This document shows positions 1 to 11,911 of a stretch of DNA of 64,000 bases, in pieces. The notes beneath the pieces are model-generated. The model worked only from the letters and a program-made list of their open reading frames with translations, did no database searches and was not told the origin of the DNA. Both the position numbers and the translations under genes were made by a program. Position 1 is the first letter of the stretch; each line of letters starts with the position of its first letter. Source of the DNA: Clavulina sp. PMI_390. Its lineage: Eukaryota > Basidiomycota > Agaricomycetes > Cantharellales > Hydnaceae. The DNA is taken from NCBI GenBank assembly GCA_015039315.1, contig WIDE01000041.1, positions 212,225 through 276,224 on the forward strand. Reading direction: 5' to 3'.

Positions 1-3000
1 GGTGGCCCTCAGTAATCAGAAAAGTTCAGAGTGCTCTCCTTACTGATACATGTATAGTCACACCATCACCTGGACTTATTTTTGCCAATGGGTTTGTCTG
101 ATACATTCTCTCACATTCACACACAACATCGACGTTCGGCGGAGTCTTTAAATTTTCGGAGAGCTTCGGCCTCACTTGAATCTCGATGTCGGCTGAGCTT
201 AGAACTCTGAGAAGGAATGCGGATCTGCGCCTCTAGCCGTGGGTATTACTTATCATGATGATCGCGACGACGACGACAACCACGATGAATGAACAAATGA
301 TACGATACGCTCCCAATCCAGTGGTTTGATCGCTTGGCCGCTCTGAGAGATTTTCTTCGCCCTGCTCGCTTGGAGCAAAGTGGAGTGGGGCGGGGAGGAC
401 GTGCTTCTTGGCAAGCCTCCTCAACGTGAACGTTTGATCGACAAGGCAACGACGGAAAGGAAGGATCAGCGCGCTCTGCGCCCTTCAATTCGCTTTGTAT
501 ATTGATACACTCAACACGTACACGTTCACTTTCAGCACGCGTGTGTGAGCATCAGGGAGGAAGAGAATTCCTTCCTCTCAACGCGATGAAGCAATGCCCG
601 AGAAAGTTGATCGCGAAGAATCTCCCCGCCTCTTCCAAGCCCTCGGCATTAGTGGATCTCTGGGACAGTAGATGTATGTGGTTGTGGATTTATATACGTG
701 GATCTTACACAAGAACACGGCCACCTCTTCTCGGCGGCACCAGCGAAAGAGTTTGGTATTCATACAAACGGTTTACGGCGGCGCGCGGATCCGGAGGAGC
801 ATTTGCGTACGAGCTCCAATGATTAGAGGGAAGAAGCCACTTTTTTCATGCGAGGGGATAATGAAAATGTGAGAGGAGTTTGTGCTGTTCGCGTAGTACT
901 TCCTGTTTGCTCTTCCACTTCTATTTCGCCCCCTCTTCCTGCTCATGAGCACAATAATAACGGTGTTATATTTCCAAACCTCGGGAAATGCAGGCGCAGC
1001 TCGCGATTGATCCCAGCTTTGAGCCTTGTGGCTTGTGTATATAAGGAAGAATAGCACCCCGATTGTATGTGCGTGTGTGTATCTCCGAGCCCCAGCGACG
1101 ATCAGTCGCGCCATCTCTCACTCTCTGGATCTTGTACGCGGCATCAGCCCTTTCTCACTCACCTTCGTTTTCAATTATGTTGTTTTTGGGTTGTGAAATG
1201 ATAATGCACACCGATCACACTCGTTCATTTCTGAAGAGCAACCTGAAAGCAGGCGAAAAAAGGAAAAGCATCCATCCCCCGCTCTCCCGCCGGAATCACG
1301 CCCCAACTGTGCAAACGGACGCGTCGCGCTCCACGACGGAAACCCTCTTCGCGCCGGGGCGAGAGTTTGACAGGCTATATGTGGGGCGGCGAGGCGGGCG
1401 GAGTGGGGGAGAGTGGGGAGGAAAAACATTAGTTGATTTGCCCTCGACGGACGGTAGGGAAGCTTCACTAATTGTCAATTAGTCCTTGGTCGTCAGCGGC
1501 GGCTACCCGCCATCTGACTGTCTAAATTTTGCTCCCCGGCGCATTGCATGACTGATCGAGGCGAGCATCAACGAGGGGTGAAAGAGGTTTTTGTGGACAT
1601 GGCCAATGTCGGTTGGGCGCACTGACTCTTGACAGGGATAATGAGGATGATGTCGTCCATACCGCTTATAGAGACATGGACTACCTGCCCCTGCTGCTAG
1701 ATGGTGTGCTTGCAGCCAGTCAGTCTACAAATGGTATGAATGTGATTGATCTCCATCCCTTCTTGACTTCATCTGAATGTTGGTACGTGAGGTGGCTGAA
1801 TTGGCTTTGCCGAGGCAGTGCACGGGGGAGAACCGTGCTCCACTTTTGCAAATATCTGATCAGCATATGAGAGCCCGCGGGATGGATGTGGGTGTGTTTT
1901 GCGATTCGAAGCGAGCACTGGCTGTGAATGAAGAGAGTTTTCTCTCTCTCCTTTCAGTGAGCCGAGGTAAACTGTTTTTTCGACGTGTGCTGCGGGGAGA
2001 TAGAGTGGTTGGGCAGACATTTCATCCCGCTCTTTTCCACAAATTACCCATCCATCTGTTGATCAGCCGGTATATTGTATGGGATCGGCGGCGGGGGAGT
2101 AGTTTATGTCAAACTCGGAGGAGGGGGGCGTGGCAGGCATTGTACGCGAGGTGGCCAAAAGTAGCAATGTACCACGACGATCGGAGGTTCACTTGATCGA
2201 TTTCGATTTAGATCCCCAGTGAGCTGAGCGAGGTAGTGTGAACCAATCTCTGCAAATGAGCTATCAAGATTGGCATACGCTAAAGGGTGATGATCATTGA
2301 TCTCTCAAGAAGGCAGTATGTAAAGCCTCCGGAGGTTGGGGCCGGCGGGTTGTGTGGGCCGTTCGAAACAGAGAAACGATGACCCCGACACGGCGCGTCG
2401 GCGCCCCATAAACGCTAAAGTTAAAAAAGAAGCGGCTTGGTTTCAGAACACGATGGTGGTGCAAGCGGAGGTGATCGGGATTGAGTCACGAGTGATTGCG
2501 AGGCTATCGTTTGGAAGAGCATGGGGGGAAGGGATGATCTCCGCGTGTATCTTCCCTGTCCTCCTGTCCCCTGTACGCGGACATGATGGATTGACAATTT
2601 TTTTGGTGTTCCCTGGCTGCTTATGCAGGGAGTGCGAGCCGAGCGCGAGGCGTTGATGATTGGTAGGTTGCGAGACAGGGCTGCGGACTGATGGTGCTAG
2701 CAACGGTGAGTTGATTGCGGGTCGCCGGAGCTCATGAGACCGTGAGTGTGTTCGTGGGTGTTGATATGAGATTCAAACAGAGCGATTCAGATTTTATATT
2801 TTATTTTGTTGCATCTCCCGAATCTTCGGTCGTTCGCCTCTTGACGGCTTCATCATTCATCAAGAAGAAGCTTCTTTTGGCATTTGTGCTTCTTTTTTTT
2901 TCGCCACTCATATTGCCTTTAGGAGACGGGCTTCGATTGATTCAGTTCTGCCTCACCGCTCGCGGATGTACGTGCACCCCCCCTCTACTTTTCCAAAAGG

Positions 3001-3460
3001 TTGCGTCTTTGGGTCTTGAGGGAGAGTCTTCCCCGGAAAATAACGAGCGAGAGGAGGAAAGATTGGGATGGGCGGGAAATAACCCACGCTGGGGGGCAAT
3101 AGGATGTGTTCCGGAATTGCCGAATTGGGATGTGTTTGGCGCACATCTGGTGTTGGAGCTGGCTGTAGTGTGGGGGTGGATGGACACACCAAACGTTGGA
3201 GCTAACGAGTGGGCCGACGCGGCGGCGAGTGTCGCGTGGCACAACCGATCTCTTGCTCTCTTCCCTCCTTTGCTCGCCGCGCACCCAGTGCCCAACACCG
3301 TCCACGCCGTCATCGATAGGGCTCTATCAATGCACTAATTCAGTTGCAATCAATGCCAAACATCTTATGTCAGACTATGACATAGTGCCCTCCTCTCTTT
3401 CCGTTCAAAACCAGCCAGCACAGACGATAATCACCCCCCCTCTGCTCACAGCACCCCGTC
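1..3460. other. Gene-poor upstream region, no supported gene
   Basis: No open frame here continues with matching splice phases or shows a recognisable family. Several overlapping frames of 60-200 codons exist on both strands but have arginine/serine-rich, non-protein-like composition. A TATA-like octamer lies at 1038-1045 and the last kilobase is rich in pyrimidines on the plus strand, as expected upstream of a basidiomycete gene. The stretch most likely holds the promoter and possibly a long 5' leader of the transcription factor starting at 3461. A non-coding RNA cannot be excluded. Confidence 0.5.
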
Positions 3461-6400
3461 ATGTCTACGACAGATAACGCGCAGTCTCAGCTGCGATATC
3501 CGTGTCCAGTCTGTGGCAATACCTTTACTCGTCCACAGCACGTCGTTCGCCACCTCCGCTCACACACCGGTGAGAGGTATGTCTTCCGTCCCTCGTCCCC
3601 CCTCCCATCCTGCTCGTCGTGCATTAAGCGCCTTATTATAGACCTTACAAGTGCAAAGAGTGTGGAGATGCGTTTGCTCGAAGGTATGTGCTTCTTATTA
3701 TTTTACGACGGAGATGGAGATGGGCAATCCACCCCACCTGGCGACATCCTCGGCCCCAACCCGCGCCAAGTACCGCAGCTTGTCCCTCACTTTGCCTCCG
3801 TCTCTCTACTCCAAAACGATATCGAAGATTGAGTATCGTAATCTAATCCACCGTTGTCTTGCCCTTGTACACACACAGCGACCTGCTTTCTCGACATGTA
3901 AACAAATGCCACCCTGACCTCGCAAATTCTGGCCCTCCCCAGAACAGCAAACAGCCGAAGCGTCGCGCATGCGAGCACTGTGCTCACACTGGCTCTCGAT
4001 GCGACTCCAACAGTCCCTGTGGTGAGTACCAATATTGTTTCGATCAAGCCTCCCTCTCCCCCCGACTTCCCCGTTGCAATGTTAATCATCGCCAAACAGC
4101 TTCTTGCGTTGAGCAAGGCGTCCCTTGCTCGCGTATGCCCAAGGCGCTAAGCCACCACCATCACCATCATCATCCACCCCAAATGCCGAGTATTCCACCC
4201 CCGCTGCCAGGTTACTCAGACTCGCGCCTTCCATCGCTCAACACGACCGTCCCCAGCTCATATGGCGCCAGCCATCGTCGCAATCCATCTGAGACATCAA
4301 TATCTGATTGGAGCTCTGATTCGTCTCGCTCGAGGCTCCCACCCTACTCTCAGCCTATGATGTATAGTGGCAGTAGTGGCTATGAGTCGTCATCATCCGT
4401 CGACAGCATGTCTCACCGCGGAGGAAATTCAGGTCTATCCTGGGTTCCCTCCTCCAGTTCCATCAGCAGCAATAACAGCAATAACCCTCTCGACCAGGCC
4501 ACCATGACTCCCAGCCAGGTTCGCGCCATGTATGGAGGCTCGCTGCCTTCTGGATACTCGCATCCTTCGCAATTCCCCGCCAGCTCACTTCCGGCACCCC
4601 CGGCCTCCATGAGTCTTCCTAATCCAGCCGCCCTTCCGTCGCTTTCCAACCTCCCTGGCCCCACGGGACTTCATCACCTCGACAACAACTACGCTGATAC
4701 TTCGGCGTACGCGCCTTTGGTAGCAGGGACGTATGGCAACACTGGTAGTGGCAATAAACTCCCATCGTCGTCCTCTACTATCGGGTACGCACAGCGTGCT
4801 CCTCCTCGTAGTAGTGCTAGTATCGTACGACCTCGCGATCGCAGTAAACCTTATCCATATTCCCCTCCTTCCCCTTCCTCTTCTGCTTCTAGGACCAGTG
4901 TCGGACACATTGGCCAGCAGAGTGCGAGCTTGACGCCCGCTCCAGCATGGAAGGATTACGCCGGCCCTCAGGGTACGTCATTTCTTTTTACTGTTAAATC
5001 CTCAACTTTTTCTCTCTCTCTTCTCCTTCCGATGTTTGGCTGGGTTCACCCCAGTATGCATAGTACGTCAGGCTTATGCGCTGGCAATCAACACGATGCC
5101 GCCGAACCTCGGCCCTCGAAACCCGGCGATCCTCGCTCCATCAGCCACCTTTTGATTCGTCCAAAAGCTTATTGGACACCCCACTGATGTCATACTTGTT
5201 TGCATTATTCTTTTTCTTTGTTAACTGCCCTATGACGACGATGTGCGTGTGTGTGGATGTGCGATTTGCATGAGGCAGGTGCTTCCAATGCGTACAACTA
5301 TGACGCAATCGCCGCAGACTTTTCCAGCCAAGGGGCCGTCGTCCCCAGTATGGGACATGCAGGTTACCCAACGAGCGATGACGGGCATTCCCACTCCTCC
5401 GGCTCGCCTCCCAATACTGCTCCGAGTGGCGGTAATGCCTCTGGCCGTCCGAGCTTACCTGGCTTGGAGAGTTTCATGACCGCCACCTTTCCGCCATTGA
5501 ATAACGTGACATTGCCCAGCTCAGCGGCGATGGCGGCCCAATCGTCATCATCATCGTCCAACCCCCCTCACTCGGCTACTTCGATGTCAGCTCCTGGTAT
5601 GGCATACCTCTATGGCCGCGGAGGAGATCGCCGAAGCAGCATCGCATCCTCAGCAGATTCGTTTGGTGTGTATCAGTCCTGTCTCAGCATTTTTTTTCGC
5701 TGCTCATATCATACTTTCGTAACTCGCCGTGCACCTGCTCCTATTTTTTCGCATTGGCAGCCTATGGACCTCCCTCGCCAAGCGATGGCTCGGTCGCGTC
5801 CTCTTCTCGTCCTGGAACAAGCAATGGTAGTGTGATCCTACCCAACGCATTCGGTTCTCTCCAGTTGCGTGGGCCAGATGGACTCGTTACCGCCACTTCG
5901 CCCATTGGAGAGTCGGGGAAAGACAACGCCCCCAGTGAAGCTAGCGCAGCCATTATTGGTACAACAGCTGCAGCTGCCGCTGGGGGCGAGTCGTCCGCGG
6001 ATCCCAAAAAGTATCGTCAGCTCTGGAGCGCGTGGTTGAACACGCCTTTCAGCTCTTCGAGCGACAAAGAGGCGTTCCTCCTCTCATCAAACGCCAATAC
6101 CAACAGTCTTGGGAATGTGGTCCCTACTCACCCGCACTCGCCGTCCAAGACCGATGGATATCAGGGTTACATTCCCCCGAAAAGCATGTCCCTTCCGTCC
6201 ATCCGCACGCCGAGTGGAGAGCGCCGTCAGCCGTTTTTGCATGGCGTATCTGGCCAGCTGAATGATGCCTCGACACCTCGCCCGCCAAGCCAAGCGTGAG
6301 TTCTGTAGATTCCCATTACCACACCCTTTCCGAGCTAACCTGCGCCTTATTTCCTATTTTCTCTTCTCATCTGGCTTCGGATCACTAGTCACATCAATAT

Positions 6401-7187
6401 GAGCCCTGACGAGGTCTTGAAGTATCAAGAAGCCTGTTTCGCTCGTGATGAAACCCCCGCGCTCACGCTCCAGCCTCCCCGCTCGAGACATGCTAGCGTG
6501 AGTGGCGGAGGCTCTGGGTCTGTCACGCCTCCCGGCACCGAGTCTACACAGGATGACGAACACCATTCGTCCCCGCGCTCAGTTGGCAGCGGTGGTAGCG
6601 GCAGCGGAAGTGGAAGTGGGGGCGGAAGCGCCGCGAGCATCCGCAGTGCGGGCAGGGTATACGTCCCAAGCAATGTCAGCGCAACTTCTGGCGGTAGCCC
6701 TAGTGCTGCTCTTTGGCAGATGTACTCGGGCGCTCAAGGCGGAGGGATGTCTGTCCCCGAGCCCGAGCCGCATTTGGCCAAGGCCAATATGGATCTGGCT
6801 GGTCAGCTGGGCACCGAACAGTTCCTCTCCCTCGCGGGTGATATTGGTGCTACTACAGGAGGCACGAGCTTGCGACCCCGCCCAAGCTTCAAACGTCTCG
6901 CGTCGCAGTCTCTGGGCCCTGATTCAACCAAGAGCGCCCGTGTCGAAGGTGGTGATGAAGCTGAGGATGACGTTGATGCGGGATTCTCGATCCCCCGTCC
7001 ACCTCCATTCCTGGCTGGCCACGGACGCAAGCGAAGCAATAGCTCGCCTTCTCAGTCCAACTCGGCATCTAATCTGGCCAAGCTTGCGATGACTGGGGCC
7101 GGTGGCGTTTTCAACTTCCATCACGGTGTGCCCAGTCTGAGTCCAAGCCCCGTCCCCACCGTAGGGCTGGGCATTGCACACAACTGA
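3461..7187 (+). CDS. Transcription factor with two C2H2 fingers and a Zn2Cys6 cluster
   Basis: This is a predicted nuclear DNA-binding regulator of about 964 residues. Exons joined by phase: 3461-3576, 3642-3683, 3879-4021, 4100-4972, 5279-5665, 5761-6295, 6389-7187. Two tandem C2H2 fingers lie at about residues 15-35 (C-x2-C-x12-H-x3-H) and 43-64 (C-x2-C-x12-H-x4-H). They are followed by a basic patch (KRRAC) and a fungal binuclear cluster with Cys at about 84, 87, 94, 100, 103 and 110. The fingers and cluster are cut by three introns. The remainder is Ser/Pro/Gly-rich and probably disordered, with a run of about seven histidines soon after the cluster. The fusion of C2H2 and Zn2Cys6 domains is known from fungal regulators of the Cmr1/Pig1 melanin type, but target genes cannot be inferred here. 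The 306-nt intron at 4973-5278 is long and could hide a small exon. Start chosen as the first ATG before finger 1. Confidence 0.88.
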
Positions 7188-8581
7188 GAAGCCTGCTCCA
7201 CCTCCTCCGGCTGAACGGATGGTCCCTCCATCGGCCAACTATCCTTGATACCCCCGCCATCGGCACTTCGAATTCTTTCTCTTTGTCCTTCCTTTTATTT
7301 TCCTTCTTGCAAGTTCCCCGATCGGCCTCCAGACTCCAGAATTTGCGATCGATTCAATCGCTGAGTCCGTTCTATCTTATTCGCTTTCTTTTTTGCTGTC
7401 GCTCCAACGGTGTGGTTCTCCCGCCTGCTCCTGTTGTCTCCTCCCTATCCTTCCCGTTCCCTAGCTTCGCTATATTCTTGTCTCAACTTACTATCATCCT
7501 TTCTTTTTTGCTGTCGCTCCAACGGTGTGGTTCTCCCGCCTGCTCCTGTTGTCTCCTCCCTATCCTTCCCGTTCCCTAGCTTCGCTATATTCTTGTCTCA
7601 ACTTACTATCATCCACGCGGTGATCTACTTCTTAACTTGATTCCCTCGTCATCATTTCCATTGTCACCGAGCTCGGACTAGTCTTCCGCCAGTTTTGCAT
7701 ATTTTGCCTTGATCCGCGATCCACGACTAGCATTCCCGCCTGGCATCCTATTATTCTCGTGTTTCCTTCTTCCCGCGCTTGCGCTCGCACTTCCCCCCTT
7801 GGCTGCGCCATTTCATACCTCTGATCGACTGACTCCCGTTCATTTCTATCTTTTTTTTTCTCCTTTCTCTCCCTGACTAATTTATGCCAACCCCATGCAT
7901 ACTTTCCTTGCCTGCCTTCCCTTCCTCTTCTCTTCATTGTGACTGCTAGCTCCGAAAGCTCAAACTGTCTTGGAGAGCCCCAACTGTACTACTAGCGCTG
8001 ACTCCGAATATCTCGCCACAAAGTACTTACGGCCGGTCATGGCGCGGCCAAACTGTATTAATAACATCCTGTTTTTTATGAATTCCTCTCGTGCAAACAT
8101 AATTCGCCGAAGCCTCAGGCGTCCGGTTTTTAGTGCACATGGTTTCTTTTTTCACATGAGGTATTATAGATCCAAGCGCGGGCGGGCATGTCGGTGTCCG
8201 AACAAGAAGTAAGAGAAGTAAGCTTAAGAGATAACGCGAAGCTGTGCGGCATATGGCGGAATGATAATAAATTGCAGCTCCTCGCAAGCAAGACGGGCTT
8301 GGTGGTTCAGCACGCCGCAAGCGAGATACATGATGTAGATACATGACCCGTAAACTGAAATGGAATGGAGCAGAAGACGAAGCAGACAGCGTCGGGAATA
8401 AAGGGAATAAGCATACGCGAGCGAATGTTACAGATGTTGATTGACTGAGAACAAGCCGCGGGGATGGACCGGAGAACGAAGACCAATGGGAAGACGAGTA
8501 TGACGAGAAGCACGCTAAAGCTGATGCTGAGGATGGGACTCAAAAAAGGCGCATCAAATGAGAAGGAAGTTGCGACGCATG
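7188..8581. other. Convergent intergenic spacer
   Basis: The space between two convergent genes holds the 3' flank of the transcription factor, which is strongly pyrimidine-rich on the plus strand, the 115-bp tandem duplication at 7384-7613, and the 3' flank of the minus-strand gene ending at 8582. Open frames here, including the hydrophobic minus-strand frame at 8307-8585, have no splice partner or family signature. Confidence 0.5.
7384..7613. repeat. Perfect 115-bp tandem duplication
   Basis: Two adjacent copies, 7384-7498 and 7499-7613, appear identical by direct reading, each running from a CTTTCTTTTTTGCTG start to a CTTACTATCATC end. The unit length is not a multiple of three, so the frames crossing it change between copies, which argues against coding function. 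It lies about 200 bp past the stop of the transcription factor, within its likely 3' untranslated region. Perfect identity suggests a recent duplication or an assembly artefact. Confidence 0.93.
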
Positions 8582-11500
8582 TCAAAAGGGATTCTGGGAT
8601 GGTTCTGGTGGTTCCTCAAGGAGAGCCGTCCACTGATTCTCTCGGATGCTCTGGTCATATGATCGACGCTGCCACCGATCGATCGCCGCTTGGGACGGTT
8701 GGCAGAGTTGAAGGACGAACTGGTGCTTGGAGCAGTCGGCCAGTTGAAGGAGCTTGAAGGACGTGGTGTCGACACTAACAAGAGCTGAGAGGCAGTATGG
8801 CTCGTCGATGGGAGACTGGATGGGAAGTGTGATAAAAGTGAGGCCATAGCAATGTTTAATTCTACGAGATAGTAAAACGAACGAACCAGCGACGGCGGTG
8901 CGAGTTGCAGATATATCGATTCGTTAGGTGACTTTCCAGAATGCTGGAGAAAGATATGATTTCCATTACTGGGCCACTGATCACCAGATGTTACCACGCC
9001 AGTCAGAGGTTCGATGTCTCGGGGGAGACATCGAAGCACCACAGATAGATGCGCGAGGGATGAGCTACGAGATAGATGGAATAAGAGCCTTGGACACAAT
9101 GAACACGCTCTACTCACTCTAATTCGTTGTGTCGGAGCGACCACCGTCGAACACTTGCACGTTCCTCCTTCGCAAGTTGGAAGTCCAGCTTCGCAGTGCT
9201 TGGAATGCTCGTACCGGCGACTACACAGAGCGTCCTCACAACCGTGGGTAGTTGATTAGACCAGTCCGGAGCCTCGGTTTTAGCAAGCTCTTTAGGCGCT
9301 ACGTTCTCGGTTATCGGCGTCGGATGCTCCAATACAGGAGCGCCAGAGTCAGGTATTGCGATGGAAGTACTACTGGCATCAATGATTTCGCCGTCCTCTA
9401 GACCAAAACCAAATTTGGACTTCCACTCGTCGAGGTCGAACCCTGCATGCTTGGCCTCTTTGATAAACTCCTCTGCGTGAGTAATGAGAGATAATAGATC
9501 TTGATCGCTGACGACAGGCATCACGGCAGATGCATCGACGTCAGTTCCAGGCTCTTTCGCCTGGATGTTCCCAACAATCACTGGGATGAGATGGCGCCGA
9601 AGCTCGGCAGATGCTTCCGGGCTGAGGACCTTGGTAATCTTGAGTTAGAAGACACCAGCTAAGGACAACCAAAGACTAACCTTGTCGTCCATCCCTGTGG
9701 GTTTATCGGAGGATCCTTCAGGAGGAGGGGGGTCTGTGGAAAGGGGGGGTTCCTAAATAGCTGCAGTCAGAAACAGTATCAGCAAAAAATCAAGAGCATA
9801 ATGTACGGACCGGAAGGTGCGCAGCGCTGAATTCTGGGCTTGTGCCAGGTCCATCCAAAAGCATATTGACCTCGTCATCTGATACGTCCATTTGTTCACT
9901 GGCGCTGACAGATGGTGTCGCCTGAGAGACGCCCCCTGATGGGAATGTGGGAGGGATAGATTGAGAGGTGGATGACAGAGAAGCCAGAGAGAAACGGTGC
10001 TCTAGTGAGGAGGTCTGTATGTCATTCTCCAATCTCGGGCTACCGCTGACGGTGACAAATGGTGCCTTAATGTTCCCTGTGGGAAGAGTATTTGTGTCTT
10101 GTAGGAGGGGAGGTACAGAGGAAGGGTCAGCTGGCACAGCGCCTGTCGCGCGCTCGCCTAGGTCAAGCAAATTGAGAGCACCAGCAGGTTTAATTGAGCT
10201 TGTTATTGAGGTGGCGCCTCTAGTAGAGTTGTTATCTTTTCCCATATGGAGTGTTGGTTCTGTGGCGGGTACATCAAGGGGTGGGGATGACAGCAGGGCA
10301 GCTCCTGCAGAGTTCTGTCCAATCACACTACCCGAAGAAGCTCCATCTGTGTCTCTCACATCCAGGGCTGAGTTAGAGTGAGATTGACCCAACGAGAAGC
10401 GCTCGGCTTGATCCTCCTCTACTTTGATTCGGACCCGATTCAGAGCACCAAATGAGGGGGAAAGAGATCGGCTGGAGGCTTGAGAACCTGGCAATGGCAA
10501 GAAAGGGGGCTGCTTTGATGATGGAGCCACCATTTCGCTTCCATCTTCCCCATCATCTACGATCTCGTCTATCTCTTCCTGGCCATCTTCCCCATGATCA
10601 GTACTATCTGAGTCTGAAGGGTCTAATGCCGTGAATGTCGGCATGTCCAGGCCAATGAAACCGGTGTGGATGGAAGGCTCTACGCCTGTCGGGGGCGCCG
10701 TCCTCTGAGCCGGATCCACCGGCAACGAAGGGCCAGAAGGGGCCGTAGGGGCTGGCATACGGGCTGGGACATTGGTGAGACGAATCATCGGTCGCGGACG
10801 AGGATTTCGCGGCGGAGCTTTCTTCTGAGATGTGTCCACGCTTGTCGTTAGTTGTGGCCCCGCTGGAGATATCGGATTCGTTATTGTCTTTTCGATAGTT
10901 GCATAAGAGGTGGTTTCGTTCAAGGGAACGGGGTTGATTAGAGGGCCTGACACAGCACTCAAGGTGCGGCCTATGACTGCTGTATGATTTTGAGGGGCTT
11001 CACGAGATCTTGGCTCCACAGGATTGGAATAGTTGGGTGGTGCAGCATTGGGTTGTGAAGTATCTGTGGTCGGTCCAGTAGGCAAGGCATCTGAGGGAGT
11101 CGCGTCCACATGAAGAGGTTGATTGGATATTGATACAATCTCAGACAACCGTGAACGCATGTGCACGGCAATATCTTCGGCTATCGGAATCGGAGGGGAT
11201 GCTCTCGGATTTGCAGGAGGCTCAATCTCATAAGGACATTCTTGGTATACCCAACTCTCACAAGTTTCCAGACGCCCTACGGAGAAAAAATGAGGGATAC
11301 GAGGTTCGAGGTTGCAATTAAATACTCACGGTAAAGGTCGGGATATCTCATGAATTCACTGCGAAATCGGTGAAGACTGAGAGCATAATTGCGAAGGACT
11401 GCAAGCGGCCCGTCCAGAGACGCGCAGACACTGAGAGGCAGTGTAAACCAGTCCTTGACTCTGTCAATCGCGATCTATGATTTGATGTGGCATGAGAATT

Positions 11501-11744
11501 GGTTTCCAAAACACCTGTTTCACGAACATACCTCAAGAATTTCGATGTAGTCAGGAAGCGCTTCAGGATAGTACGCTTTCTGGTCGCCAATGAAGATTTG
11601 GACTCTCAGAAGTTCGGCAGTAAACTGCGCCGGTTGCATAGAGTTTAGGTGCAGCTTCATTTCATGTAGCACGGCACGATTGCCCGATTCCGTTGACACA
11701 AACTGTGGAAGGGCCGCTGACATAGTGGTAGCCGAAGCGTTCAA
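8582..11744 (-). CDS. Unrecognised 946-residue protein with ordered ends and disordered middle
   Basis: I do not recognise the family. Phase-matched exons on the minus strand: 11744-11532, 11474-11330, 11276-9811, 9752-9681, 9629-9118, 9064-8866, 8815-8582. The first about 130 residues look helical and globular, with an alternative start eight codons in (MSAALPQF). A long Pro/Ser/Thr/Asp-rich region follows, with an acidic block encoded near 10550-10610. The C-terminal about 230 residues regain globular composition, with segments such as AAIDRWQRRSYDQ and IRENQWTALLEEP just before the stop. The last two exons were found because both reading frame and phase fit exactly across a 50-nt intron; they are not open in one frame. 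The gene is divergent from SNF12 across 167 bp, so the two may be co-expressed. A nuclear role is possible but is only inference. Confidence 0.72.
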
Positions 11745-11911
11745 CTTTCGCGCGTGGTCTCGAAGACGATATATACAAGCCGCAGGCCTTTCAAATTTCC
11801 CCAGATTTTTTCAGAAATCTCGTATACAACTCGAGTTTGGGGAAAGAGTCCTTGATAGCTTTCTGGTTGTTGTTTGTTGCTGTTTACCGTCCACACAACT
11901 TCACGCGCTCA
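11745..11911. promoter_or_regulatory. Compact bidirectional promoter
   Basis: Only 167 bp separate the start codons of the minus-strand orphan gene and the plus-strand SNF12 homologue. Both 5' leaders and any core promoter elements must lie here or overlap. No canonical TATA box facing either gene was identified with confidence. Confidence 0.6.

Noticed and set aside
2715..3338. 207-codon plus-strand frame upstream of the zinc-finger gene
   Set aside because: Minus-strand frames of similar length overlap it, it has no family motif, and it could not be spliced in phase to the zinc-finger exons.
8307..8585. Hydrophobic minus-strand frame that looks like a membrane protein
   Set aside because: It begins at the 3' end of the spliced orphan gene in a different frame and has no start context or splice partner; probably a pyrimidine-rich 3' flank.
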